A stretch of 64,000 bases of DNA from Streptomyces sp. DG2A-72 (GTDB taxonomy: Bacteria > Actinomycetota > Actinomycetes > Streptomycetales > Streptomycetaceae), in the NCBI RefSeq assembly GCF_030499575.1, contig NZ_JASTLC010000001.1, forward strand, positions 4,550,001 to 4,614,000, given 5' to 3'. The notes beneath the pieces were generated by a model. The model was not told the origin of the DNA, did not search any database, and worked only from the letters and a program-made list of their open reading frames with translations. Below, one piece after another: positions 24,478-32,808 of this stretch. The position numbers and the translations under genes were made by a program. Position 1 is the first letter of the stretch. Each line of letters begins with the position of its first letter.

Positions 24478-25938
24478 ATGTCAGAAGCCCGCGCCACCAG
24501 ACCCGGGTTCCGTCGCCCCGGGCTGGCCCTGACCCTGCTGGCCTTCGCCCAGCTGATCATTTCGCTCGACTACAACATCGTGTACGTGGCGTTGCCCGAG
24601 ATCGGCGGCTCCCTGGCCTTCTCGGCGCAGACGCTGCAGTGGGTGATCAGTGCCTACGCGGTGGCGTTCGGCGGATTCCTGCTGCTGGGCGGACGGGCCG
24701 TCGACCTGTTCGGGCCGCGACGGATCTTCGTGCTGGGCCTGGTCCTGTACGCCGTGTCGTCGCTGGCGGGCGGACTGGCTACCGCGCCCGTGCCGCTGGT
24801 GGCGGCCCGCGCGGTACAGGGCCTCGGCGGCGCGCTGCTGTTCCCCGCGACGCTGACGCTGGTCACCACCGGTTTCGCCGAAGGCCGGGAACGCAACCGG
24901 GCGTTCGCGGTGTGGGGCACCGCCGGAGGCAGCGGCATGATCCTCGGGTCGCTGCTGGGCGGTGTGCTGACCGACGCGTTCGGCTGGGCGGCCGTCTTCT
25001 ACGTCAACGTGCCGCTGGCGTCCGCGGCCGCCCTGCTGGCCCTGCCGCTGATCCCGCGCGGCGCTCCGCGGACGGACGGCGCGCGGCGGTTCGATCTGGG
25101 CGGGGCACTCACCGCGACCGCCGGCATCACGCTGGTGGTGTTCGCCCTGGTGCAGGCGCCCGAGGCGGGCTGGGACGCACCGACCTCGGTAGGAGCCGCC
25201 TCGCTCGGCCTGGCGTTGCTGGCGGCGTTCGCAGCAATCGAGGCCAACGGCACCGACCCCCTGCTGCCGCTGCGGCTCCTGCGCGGCCGCGACCTCGGCA
25301 CCGGCGTTCTGGTCACCTTCCTCTACATGGCGACCTTCGGCACCCTGCTGTACTTCCTGACCGTCTACTTCCAGGTGGTACTCGGCTACGACGCGCTGCG
25401 CACCGGACTCGCGTTCCTGGTCCCGATGGCCGCTATCGTCGCCGGCTCCCAGCTCGCCGGCCGACTGGCGACCAGTCGCGGTACCCGCACCACGCTGATC
25501 GCCGGCCTGGTCGTTGGCGGCCTCGGCACCGTCGTCGTCGGCACCGCCCTGACCACCGGGGCCTCCTACCTGTCGCTGCTGCCCGGCCTGATCATCCTCG
25601 GCGTCGGCCAAGGCGCCGGCTACACGCTGATGTTCGGTGCGGCCACGGCAGGCACCCCCGCCGATCAACAGGGCGTCGCCTCGGCGGTCGCCTCCACCAC
25701 CCAGCAGATCGGCGGCGCCGTCGGCCTGGCCGTCCTGGTCGCGATCGCGGGCGCTCACAGCGCCGGGCTCACCGGTTCCGCCCTGCGCGCCGCCACCACC
25801 GACGGGCTGCGCACCGCCGTCTTCGTCGCGGCCGCCGGGATCGCCCTGACCGCCCTGACTGCCCTTGGCTTCTCCCCGGCCCGACGGGAGGCTCCCGCCG
25901 CCGAAGCCGCCGAAGCCGCCGAGCGCGTCGCCGTCTGA
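24478..25938 (+). CDS. MFS drug/metabolite exporter, DHA2-type (14 TM)
   Basis: The 486-residue integral membrane antiporter has the DHA2 layout. Motif regions include QLIISLDYNIVYVALPEIGG in the first segment, GGRAVDLFGPRRIFVLGL between segments 2 and 3, and a C-terminal half with LGYDALRTGLAFLVPMAAIV. It should use the proton gradient to export drugs or a metabolite. It is intact, unlike the MFS gene at 10,656. ATG follows a GGAGG ribosome binding site. Its neighbours suggest it exports the substrate or product of the FAD oxidoreductase. Confidence 0.93.
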   Translation: MSEARATRPGFRRPGLALTLLAFAQLIISLDYNIVYVALPEIGGSLAFSAQTLQWVISAYAVAFGGFLLLGGRAVDLFGPRRIFVLGLVLYAVSSLAGGLATAPVPLVAARAVQGLGGALLFPATLTLVTTGFAEGRERNRAFAVWGTAGGSGMILGSLLGGVLTDAFGWAAVFYVNVPLASAAALLALPLIPRGAPRTDGARRFDLGGALTATAGITLVVFALVQAPEAGWDAPTSVGAASLGLALLAAFAAIEANGTDPLLPLRLLRGRDLGTGVLVTFLYMATFGTLLYFLTVYFQVVLGYDALRTGLAFLVPMAAIVAGSQLAGRLATSRGTRTTLIAGLVVGGLGTVVVGTALTTGASYLSLLPGLIILGVGQGAGYTLMFGAATAGTPADQQGVASAVASTTQQIGGAVGLAVLVAIAGAHSAGLTGSALRAATTDGLRTAVFVAAAGIALTALTALGFSPARREAPAAEAAEAAERVAV

Positions 25939-25975
25939 CACGCCACCACGACCCGTCACATGAGAAAGGCACATC

Positions 25976-27280
25976 GTGAACCCTCTGTATGCCCTGCGCA
26001 CCGTCGTTCGCGGCCGGGTGTGGCTGCCCGGCGACCCCGGTTTCGACGCCGCCCGCCGTCCATGGAACCTGGCCGTCGAACAACCGGTCGGGGCTGTGGT
26101 CGAGGCCGCCGACGCCGACGACGTCGCCACCCTCGTCCGGCACGCCCGCACCGCCGGAGTCCCCATCACCACCCAACCGAACGGACACGGCGCCACCGGT
26201 CGTACCGACGGCACCATTCTGTTGCGTACCCGGCGCCTGGACACCCTCGAGATCGACCCGGCGACCGCCCGCGCACACGTCGGCGCCGGCGTGTCATCGG
26301 GCCGAGTACAGGCCGCCGCCGCGACGCACGGACTGACCGGACTGCCCGGCAGCTCACCGGTCGTCAGTGTCACCGGCGTCGCCCTCGGCGGTGGTCTGAG
26401 CTGGTTCGGGCGCGCCCACGGCTGGGTCGCCGACAGCGTCACCGCGTTCGACGTCGTCGACGCGGAAGGCCGCCAGAGGCGCGTCACCGCCCGCACCGAC
26501 CCGGACCTGTTCTGGGCCCTGCGCGGCGGCGGTGGCGACTTCGCGATCGTCACCGCCCTGGATCTGGCCCTTCACCCGGCACCCCGTCTGTACGGCGGCC
26601 GCGTCCTGTGGACCGCCGAACACGCCCCGGCCGTACTGGATGCCTACCGGCGGATCACCGCCACCGCGCCGGACGAGCTGACCGTCTGGCTCGACCTGCT
26701 GCACTTCCCCGGCTCCGCCCCGATGGTCGCCGTGGACGCCACCCACCTCGGCGACGAGGGCGAGGCACGTAAGCTGCTGACCCCGCTGGACCGGCTTCCC
26801 GCGCCGCTGGCCGACGGAAGGCGGGTCATGGCAGTCTCCGAACTCGGGACGATCACGGCCGAGCCCACCGATCCCGGCGCGGGCCTCTCCCGCGGCGAAC
26901 TGCTCACCGAGTTGGACGACACAACGGCCAAGACCCTGCTGGCCGACCCGATCGCTCCCCTGCTGAGCGTGCAGATCCGGCACCTCGGCGGCGCGTTCAC
27001 CCGCCCGTCCGACAGCCCGCACGGCCCGTTGACAGAGCCCTACGCGCTCTACCTGTTCGGCATCCCGGGCACACCGGCGCCGGCCGAGGCCGTCGCGGCC
27101 AGACAGAACGCGCTCGCCGACGCTCTACCCGTCAGCGGCCGCAAGCCGTTCAGCTTCCTCAACCCCGGGGAGACCGCGGCAGACGCCTTCTCCCACACGG
27201 CACTGGGGCGCCTACGCGACGTCAAACACCGCCACGACCCACACCACCTCTTCCGCAGCAACTTCCCCGTCCTCACATGA
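25976..27280 (+). CDS. FAD-linked oxidoreductase with BBE domain
   Basis: The 434-residue berberine-bridge-type flavoprotein has a PCMH/FAD-binding fold with VPITTQPNGHGATGRTDGTI, where the His of N-G-H-G is in the usual place for covalent flavin attachment, then VTGVALGGGLSWFGRAHGWV and LFWALRGGGGDFAIVTALDL. The BBE tail ends KHRHDPHHLFRSNFPV. There is no export signal and no second (Cys) flavin link. Such enzymes oxidise sugars, alcohols or natural-product intermediates. It starts at GTG 38 bases after the MFS gene, in one operon with it. Confidence 0.92.
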   Translation: MNPLYALRTVVRGRVWLPGDPGFDAARRPWNLAVEQPVGAVVEAADADDVATLVRHARTAGVPITTQPNGHGATGRTDGTILLRTRRLDTLEIDPATARAHVGAGVSSGRVQAAAATHGLTGLPGSSPVVSVTGVALGGGLSWFGRAHGWVADSVTAFDVVDAEGRQRRVTARTDPDLFWALRGGGGDFAIVTALDLALHPAPRLYGGRVLWTAEHAPAVLDAYRRITATAPDELTVWLDLLHFPGSAPMVAVDATHLGDEGEARKLLTPLDRLPAPLADGRRVMAVSELGTITAEPTDPGAGLSRGELLTELDDTTAKTLLADPIAPLLSVQIRHLGGAFTRPSDSPHGPLTEPYALYLFGIPGTPAPAEAVAARQNALADALPVSGRKPFSFLNPGETAADAFSHTALGRLRDVKHRHDPHHLFRSNFPVLT

Positions 27281-27617
27281 ACGTTCCCGCCACACCGCGA
27301 CCCCCGGGGATTGGCGTCAGACTGGGCCCTACCGGGTGCTTAAGCGGCTGGGCGGGGGCCGGATGGGGCGGATGTTCCTTGGCCGTTCCCGTTGTGGCCG
27401 ACTGCACCCCCGAACAGCAAGAACGGGAGCGCAGGCCCCGGCCTCGACCGACTGAGACATCTCCACGATCACGCCGGAGAACACCGCTGCATAGGCCGAG
27501 GCGGGGATCAGCACTACCATGAGCGAACGATCAGACAGACGTTCGTCTCACCGTTCCGTCCCCTTGGGACGGACAAAGGCCAGCGTCAATGAGAAAGGGA
27601 CACGACGAAATGCGAGT
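27281..27617. other. 337-base gap, no gene recognised
   Basis: Nothing convincing reads here. A minus-strand frame holds a hydrophobic stretch (MVVLIPASAYAAVFSGVIVE) that could be the scrap of a small membrane protein. An interrupted palindrome (CGAACG...CGTTCG) lies at about 27,523-27,544. The gap joins the intact FAD operon to the conjugation remnants. Confidence 0.45.
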
Positions 27618-28595
27618 CTACAACCGGCTCGCAGCTGGGCGAGTCGCACCGAGATAATCGTCGCCGGGGTAGCGGTATCGCTCCACGCGCACCTTCTCGC
27701 CGGCCGCGGTGCGTTGATCATATGTCCGCTGCCGATGTAAAGCCCGACATGGTGCACGTTCGACGGGGTTCCGTAGAAGACGAGATCTCCCGGCAGTAGT
27801 GGCGCGTCAGCCGGTACCCGCGGTCCTGCGTTGTACTGATCCTGCGCTACCCGCGGCAACGTGATTCCCGCCGCAGCGTACGCTGCCTTGGTCAACCTCG
27901 AGCAGTCAAAACCGCCACTGACCAGTGGCTCTCCCGAGGGAAGTTCAGTCAACGAGGGACCGTTGCCGCCCCACTCATAGGGGAGTCCGAGCTGGCCTTG
28001 GGCGTAGTTGATCGCCTGCAGGGGCGGCGGCGGTCGGAGTGGTGTCGGCGCCGAAGCCTGTGTCGCTGGTGTACGTCTGGGCGTGGGTGAGGACTTGTGA
28101 GACGTACGAGTCGTCGGGGTTGTAGGTCTTGATGGCGCCGGGGATGTTCTTGCCGGCTCGGGTGCCGGAGTCGCATAGGTACGCGGCGGCGGCGTAGATC
28201 GCGTCCTGCTTGTTGTACGGCGAGGGCGGGGTGGCTCCGCCCTTCGGCGGCGGGTGTTTGGCGATGACGCTCTGGAAGGTGGGTAGCAGGAACTGCATGG
28301 GCCCGCGGGCCCCGGCCTCGATTTTAGTGCCCCTGGGGACGCCGGGAAGTGTCGAGCGGCCATGGTCCGATTCCCGCTTGCCGATGCCGGCCAGGACGGA
28401 CCAGTCCAGGCCGGGACAGGTGGCGGCGGCGTCCATGTAGAGGGAGAGGTAGTCGGATGGGATGTCGGTGAGTACGGCCCTGCTGGGCTTGCTGCCGCTG
28501 CTGCCGAAGGCGGACAGCAGGCCGCCGGCCCCGGCGCTGCCGAGGACGGCGACCAGCATCAGCAGTCCCAGGGCCGCGGCGGCGATCTTTCCCAT
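27618..28595 (-). pseudogene. Lytic transglycosylase / NlpC-P60 peptidase of a conjugation system, two frameshifts
   Basis: ATG at 28,595 begins a membrane-anchored protein (MGKIAAAALGLLMLVAVLGS). Its goose-type transglycosylase domain includes the catalytic Glu in AGIGKRESDHGRS (about residue 75). At about 28,010-28,030 the frame shifts into an NlpC/P60 domain (AINYAQGQLGLPYEWGGNGP, SGGFDCSRLTKAAYAAAG, NVHHVGLYIGSGHMI). A missing G at about 27,712 shifts it again before RVERYRYPGDDYLGATRPAA and the native TAG at 27,618-27,620. Canonical F-D-C-S-G is F-D-C-S-R. Such two-domain wall hydrolases open the cell wall for type IV secretion. This copy is dead. Confidence 0.85.
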
Positions 28596-28601
28596 GGCCG
28601 C

Positions 28602-29648
28602 TCACCCCTGTGGGCGACGGTCCGGCGGGCCGGGCGGGAGCGGGGACGGCGGCAGGAGCCCGTTGACCAGGTCGCCGTTGGCCTCTGCTGGGTCGCTCGA
28701 TGAGTTGCCCAGCGGTGGCAGTTGCGGCCAGGCGCGGGTCAGTTCGGCGAGACGTAGGCGTCGGGTGGAGGGCTGCCGGACGTCCAGCGGCTGCCAGCGG
28801 GCCGCCGTGGGGTCGTTGTCCTGGCCGTCGAGGAAGTCCGCGCTGGAGGTAGCCACCGGTACCAGCGACGGATCGTCGAGATCGGCCAGAGCGGCTGCCA
28901 GCGCGCGGCGAACCCGTGCCTCCCGGCGGGTCGTTGGCACCCAGACCAGAACGGGCGTGGTGATGCCGGTGGTGGCGGCCAGCTTGGCGTAGCCGGCGAG
29001 TTTGCGGCCGAGGCGGTCCGGGCGTTCGGTGCCGAAGTCGAACTCCAGGAACCACTCCAGCGCCGCAGGCGTGGGGCTGTTCTCGTGCCAAAGGCCGTAG
29101 ACGTCGGGGCGGACGATGTCGCCGAAGTGCCTGGCGCAGCGGGTCTCCGACCACCAGGCGGTGAGTCGGCCGGACGTGTCCGGGCGGCGGGAGCGGGCGA
29201 CGAGGGCGCGGAAGAAGCCGTTGGTGCCGACGGTGTGGGCCAGGTGCAGGGAGTAGGCGATGCCGGTCGCCCGGTCGAGCCGGTAGTCCAAGTCCCGCAG
29301 TTCCAGACCGTCCTCGCGGGCGAGCAGGGCGGCCCCGGCGAGGTCGAGGACGTAGTGCATGGGGGCGGTGCCGTAGGTGACGAAGGGCTGGAACCGGTCG
29401 ATCAGCCGCCACCGGTACAGCCGCAGCAGCCGCATGTTGGCTGCCCGTACCGACGGCCAGGCCATCTCGACGATCTGGTGGGTGGTCAGGACCCGGTGCT
29501 CGTAGAGCATGCGGGCTAGCCACCGGTCCCGCTCGGTCAGGCGGGTGGCGAGGTGGGCGACGTAGCCGCTGGTGATGGAGGTGCGATGGCTGGGGCGTTG
29601 GGGCTGGTGCCCGCGCAGGGAACGCTGCGGTGTGGGGTTGGTGATCAA
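28602..29648 (-). CDS. Replication-relaxation family protein
   Basis: The 348-residue protein has the Replic_Relax domain of actinobacterial integrative elements and plasmids. The N-terminal winged helix reads TERDRWLARMLYEHRVLTTH and IVEMAWPSVRAANMRLLRLY. The family core HTVGTNGFFRALVARSR and YGLWHENSPTPAALEWFLEF follows. These proteins sit beside conjugation ATPases and are thought to take part in DNA processing. TTG 29,646-29,648 is chosen because GGAGG precedes it by seven bases; the open frame upstream is low-complexity. It ends six bases before the transglycosylase start, so they form one operon. Confidence 0.82.
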   Translation of the reverse strand: MITNPTPQRSLRGHQPQRPSHRTSITSGYVAHLATRLTERDRWLARMLYEHRVLTTHQIVEMAWPSVRAANMRLLRLYRWRLIDRFQPFVTYGTAPMHYVLDLAGAALLAREDGLELRDLDYRLDRATGIAYSLHLAHTVGTNGFFRALVARSRRPDTSGRLTAWWSETRCARHFGDIVRPDVYGLWHENSPTPAALEWFLEFDFGTERPDRLGRKLAGYAKLAATTGITTPVLVWVPTTRREARVRRALAAALADLDDPSLVPVATSSADFLDGQDNDPTAARWQPLDVRQPSTRRLRLAELTRAWPQLPPLGNSSSDPAEANGDLVNGLLPPSPLPPGPPDRRPQG

Positions 29649-29745
29649 GGCGGTGCACCTCCGGAGAGAGGCAAGGGATCGGGTCGTGGAGTGGCGGTCC
29701 GGCTGGCCGCCGCACGCGATGGGCGGCGGGCGGGAGTCCGGGCGC

Positions 29746-30711
29746 TCAGGTGGGGCGGCGCGGGTCCGTCGCCTGCTCGCCGGTCGCCTTGCGGGTTGAG
29801 GCCGGCTGGAGGCGGGCGTTGCGGCGGGCGGCGGCGCGGATCTGCTTGGCCCGGCCCGGGACCGGCGGCGGCAGCGGTTCGGTGACCGCGGTGAAGGCGG
29901 GGGCTTCAGCACCGTGCAGCACCGTGCGGATGACGGCGTGGAAGGCGTCGAGGTTCGACAGATCGTGCGCGGTCACCCGGGGCTCGGTGTGGCGGGCCAG
30001 GTGGCGGGCGTCCTCGGGCGATGCGTTGAAGAAGATCTTGGTGCGGGCGTTGGTGCTGACGCCCTCCTCCAGTTCCTTGGGCAGCTGGCGCAGGTACTGA
30101 TGGGCGAGCGTCATGGACAGCCGGTAGCCGCGGGCCTCGGCGAGCATGTCCTCCAGCGCGTAGGGCAGGTTGAGGAAGTTGTGCGCCTCGTCCAGGTACA
30201 TCCCGGCGTCCGGGCGCTGGCCCTGGGAGATGTGGGCGCGGCGGGTGGTGGCCTGCCAGGTGCGGGCGACCACGATGGAGCCCATCAGGTGGGCGGTCTC
30301 GGTGCCCAGGGCGTCCTTGGCGATACGGACCAGGCAGATCCCGCCGTCGAGGACGGTGGCCATGTCGACGGTGGAGGTCCCTCCGGCGAGGGCGGCGCGG
30401 ACGAAGGGGCGCAGCAGGAAGCCGCGGAGCTTGTTCATCAACGGGGCGGTGACCTGGGCGCGGGCCGGGCCGGACAGGGCGTCGTACCAGGACCAGAAGC
30501 CCCGCAGGACGTCGTCGTCGATCTGGTCGACGGCGCGCTGCCGAAACGAGGGGACCGCCAGCAGTTTGGGCAGGTCGGTCAGGACGGGGATGCCGCCCTG
30601 GGCCCGCAGGGTGAGCAGCCCGGCACGCAGGATGTCGTCGGTGCGCGGTCCCCAGGGGGCTCCGACAGCACGGCCGATCCGTGAACTCCTCCGCAACGCG
30701 GACGAGTTCAC
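29746..30711 (-). pseudogene. Type IV secretion/conjugation ATPase, N-terminal half missing
   Basis: Only the C-terminal part (from about WGPRTDDILRAGLLTLRAQG) of a VirD4/TraG-like ATP-binding protein remains. The Walker B region is clear (RPDAGMYLDEAHNFLNLPYA), followed by RLSMTLAHQYLRQLPKELEE and TKIFFNASPEDARHLARHTE, but Walker A and the membrane anchor are absent. The coding sequence breaks at about 30,665 at the edge of a 43-base palindrome. The replacement N-terminus (MNSSALRRSSRIGR) is the palindrome read as protein. It cannot work as a coupling ATPase. Confidence 0.85.
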
Positions 30712-30717
30712 GGATCG
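30675..30717. repeat. 43-base palindrome at the break of the conjugation ATPase gene
   Basis: CGATCCGTGAACTCCTCCGC pairs with GCGGACGAGTTCACGGATCG (19 of 20 positions) around AAC. It lies exactly where the ATPase homology ends. On the minus strand, the sequence beyond it reads DEGLKIGLPGSRRSIRELVR and VAEEFTDR, possibly the end of another gene scrap. Confidence 0.8.
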
Positions 30718-30815
30718 ATCGCCGCGAGCCCGGCAGGCCGATCTTCAGACCTTCGTCAATTAAGCCCGCGTCAGGCCGTATTGAGCCGACGCCGCCGCAG
30801 AACAAGATCCCTCGC

Positions 30816-30847
30816 ATATCCCATGTCCCCGCCGGGACACGGGATAT
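30816..30847. promoter_or_regulatory. 14-bp-arm palindrome, operator-like
   Basis: ATATCCCATGTCCC, CGCC, GGGACACGGGATAT: the arms differ at one position. It lies 98 bases upstream of the first small secreted protein gene. It could be that gene's operator or the abandoned control site of a conjugative element. It has no T tract, so a terminator is less likely. Confidence 0.5.
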
Positions 30848-30945
30848 CACCGGTGTGGAATAGCGTAGATCGCTACTGCTAGTGTTCATTCAGTCACAGT
30901 AGGCAATCAGCCTCGACGTACATGTAGTGAAAGACCGAGGGTTCC

Positions 30946-31254
30946 ATGCGCAAGCTTCAGCAGGTCATGATCGTCGCGGCGGCGGCCGGCAGCCTGACCG
31001 CCGTCGGTGCCGGTGCCGGTGCCACGGCCGCCTACGCCGACGGTGGCGGGCACGGCCACAAGTCCGACCGGCCGCACGTGTCCCACAAGCAGGCCCCCAC
31101 CCGGGCGCAGGTGTCCGTCACCGACCTCTACCGGCCGTACCAGGAGTGCAGCCCGCAGACGGTGGCCGAGGGCGACCTCCCGATCGGCCTGCTCGGTCTC
31201 GCCGAGACCTTCGACACCACCTGCGGCCAGTTCAACAACGCCTTCACCGACTGA
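30946..31254 (+). CDS. Small secreted protein, ECSPQ family (1)
   Basis: A 102-residue protein with a Sec signal peptide (MRKLQQVMIVAAAAGSLTAV, likely cut after AYA). The mature part starts His-rich (GGGHGHKSDRPHVSHKQ) and then has VTDLYRPYQECSPQTVAEGD and a second Cys in FDTTCGQFNNAF, so one disulfide is possible. The L-[YF]-R-P-x-Q-E-C-S-P-Q motif and the C-G-Q near the end recur in the protein at 34,381-34,872. The layout is faintly like rodlins, but I cannot claim that family. Start codon and leader (ACCGAGGGTTCCATGCGCAA) match those of the paralogues. Confidence 0.75.
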   Translation: MRKLQQVMIVAAAAGSLTAVGAGAGATAAYADGGGHGHKSDRPHVSHKQAPTRAQVSVTDLYRPYQECSPQTVAEGDLPIGLLGLAETFDTTCGQFNNAFTD

Positions 31255-31343
31255 GATCGGCGGCACAGTCGTGCACGACGCCTTCGCGGGCCCCGACGCA
31301 CCAGTGCCTTCAGCAGGCCGTCCCTTCACTTCGTAAGCGAATT

Positions 31344-31383
31344 GGACCCCAGCGCCCCGGACATCTGCCGGACGCCGGGGTCC
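31344..31383 (+). terminator. Hairpin terminator between secreted-protein genes
   Basis: GGACCCC...GCG pairs with CGC...GGGGTCC, 90 bases after the stop codon of the first secreted protein and upstream of the next. Confidence 0.55.
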
Positions 31384-31459
31384 GCCTCTCCGACACCCCA
31401 GGACCCGGCGCGGCCGGTTCACGGCGCCCGGGGCACCCCTCACCAAGGAGACGCAACAC

Positions 31460-31822
31460 ATGTTCAACGGAAAGAAGATCGCGGCCGTCTCGGGGCTTCT
31501 CGGCGGCCTCGCCATGACCTTCGTCGGCGTCAACCAGGCATACGCGGCAGGAGGCCCGGGCGTCTGCTCACTCGACGCCGAGGGCAACATCGTCTGCACC
31601 CAGCGGATCGTGGGCCAGACGCCCGAGGGTGACGGGTTCACCGTCCGCCGGAGCGTGAACTGCCAGCCGACGGAGCCCCTGACCCTGCCCGCTCCCGGCC
31701 TGCTGAACAACGGGCAGACACGGATCGGGCCGCACATCACCTGTTCCGGCCCGACGCCCGAGGCGCCGGCCGCCGACAACAGTGACAACATCACGCCGCT
31801 GCAACGCCTGCTGGGCGGCTGA
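31460..31822 (+). CDS. Small secreted four-Cys protein (1)
   Basis: A 120-residue protein with signal peptide (FNGKKIAAVSGLLGGLAMTF, likely cut after NQAYA). The mature part has four Cys arranged C-x8-C-x24-C-x30-C: GVCSLDAEGNIVCTQRIVG, VNCQPTEPLTLPAPG, then NGQTRIGPHITCSG. The same pattern, G-x-T-R-[IV]-G-P-x-[IV]-x-C-S and a Cys before the Pro-rich stretch, is seen in the protein at 32,809. Function unknown; two disulfides are likely outside the cell. AAGGAGACGCAACAC precedes the ATG. Confidence 0.75.
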   Translation: MFNGKKIAAVSGLLGGLAMTFVGVNQAYAAGGPGVCSLDAEGNIVCTQRIVGQTPEGDGFTVRRSVNCQPTEPLTLPAPGLLNNGQTRIGPHITCSGPTPEAPAADNSDNITPLQRLLGG

Positions 31823-31861
31823 ACCCGGGCTGACCTCCCGTCAGCCTCCTCAACTCACCAG

Positions 31862-31905
31862 CAGCGGATGGCCGGACCAGGGCGACCTGGTCCGGCCATC
31901 CGCTG
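31862..31905 (+). terminator. Strong hairpin terminator
   Basis: CAGCGGATGGCCGGACCAGG pairs perfectly with CCTGGTCCGGCCATCCGCTG around GCGA, 39 bases after the four-Cys protein stop codon. Confidence 0.9.
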
Positions 31906-32156
31906 TTTCGGCAAACGGGTGACCGCGCCCCACTGCCCGTGACTCCCCCTCGGGGAACCGTCGTTGCCACAACAACACCGACTCTCTCACCCCTCTCCAA
32001 GTCCACGGCAACAGGCGGACGAAAGGGGTGCCTCGGCATGAGCCGACACGACACACAGAAGGGCAATAGATCCCAAATTGCTACGGTTCGCGTGTATATG
32101 CTCACACTAAGTAGTCAAGCCAGGGCTTCACGCCCCGGAAAGAAAGGGTCAATTCA

Positions 32157-32489
32157 ATGCGCAAGTTTCAGCGCGTTGCGGTCGTAGCCGCAGCGGTCGC
32201 AGGGCTGTCCGCCTTCGGTGCCGGCGCCGGCACGGCCTCCGCCCACGAGGGCGGCTGGGACGGACCGGACATCACCGCGGTGGCCACCTCGCAGGCCAAC
32301 GCCGTGGCCACGTGGGGCGCTCCGCACGGAAAGCACTCCGCTCCGCACCGGGCTGCCGCGCCGGAGGCCGCTCCCCAGGCCGCGCCCCAGCCTGCTCCAC
32401 AGGCCGCCCCCCAGGCCGCTCCGTACGCTCCCCAGTACGCCGCGCCGGAGGGCTTCGGCGAGTACTCCGCTCCTTACATCGCCAAGTAA
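32157..32489 (+). CDS. Small secreted Ala/Pro/Gln-rich protein (1)
   Basis: A 110-residue protein with signal peptide MRKFQRVAVVAAAVAGLSAF, likely cut after GTASA. The mature chain is His/Trp-containing (HEGGWDGPDITAVATSQANA) and then low-complexity with repeated AAPQAAPQPAPQ and a Tyr-containing end (YAPQYAAPEGFGEYSAPYIA). No Cys. It resembles the larger repeat protein at 35,287. Such disordered, Pro-rich secreted chains are usual in cell-surface or matrix proteins. The leader is homologous to those of its neighbours. Confidence 0.72.
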   Translation: MRKFQRVAVVAAAVAGLSAFGAGAGTASAHEGGWDGPDITAVATSQANAVATWGAPHGKHSAPHRAAAPEAAPQAAPQPAPQAAPQAAPYAPQYAAPEGFGEYSAPYIAK

Positions 32490-32507
32490 AGAAGCGCCGA
32501 GGGTTCG

Positions 32508-32585
32508 ATGCGCGAATTTCAGGGCACTGCGATTGTCGTCGTGACGACGGCGGGGCAGGTGGCACCGCATTCCGCACCACATTGA
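32508..32585 (+). pseudogene. Dead copy of a small secreted protein gene (signal peptide only)
   Basis: After GCGCCGAGGGTTCGATGCGC, a 25-codon frame reads MREFQGTAIVVVTTAGQVAP and ends at TGA. Both the leader and the first residues match the live paralogues (MRKFQRVAVVAAAVAG), but the mature part is gone. It lies 18 bases after the stop codon of the gene at 32,157, so it is the stump of a tandem duplicate. Confidence 0.65.
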
Positions 32586-32808
32586 GCCCCCAGGCCGTTT
32601 CGCAGGCATATCGCCTCGGAGCGTCACGGCAGGCGCATCGAATTCCATCGGAACACTTTATGCACATCGCACGATGTGAAGGCAGCCCGGACGCGCGGCA
32701 GACCCACCAGGGTGCGCGCCCGGGCTGCAGCAATGCCATCGCCGGACGCAGCTGATATCGCGCCGGGCGATGGCTCTGGCATTTCGGATCCGCAAAGGAA
32801 CGCAGCAC

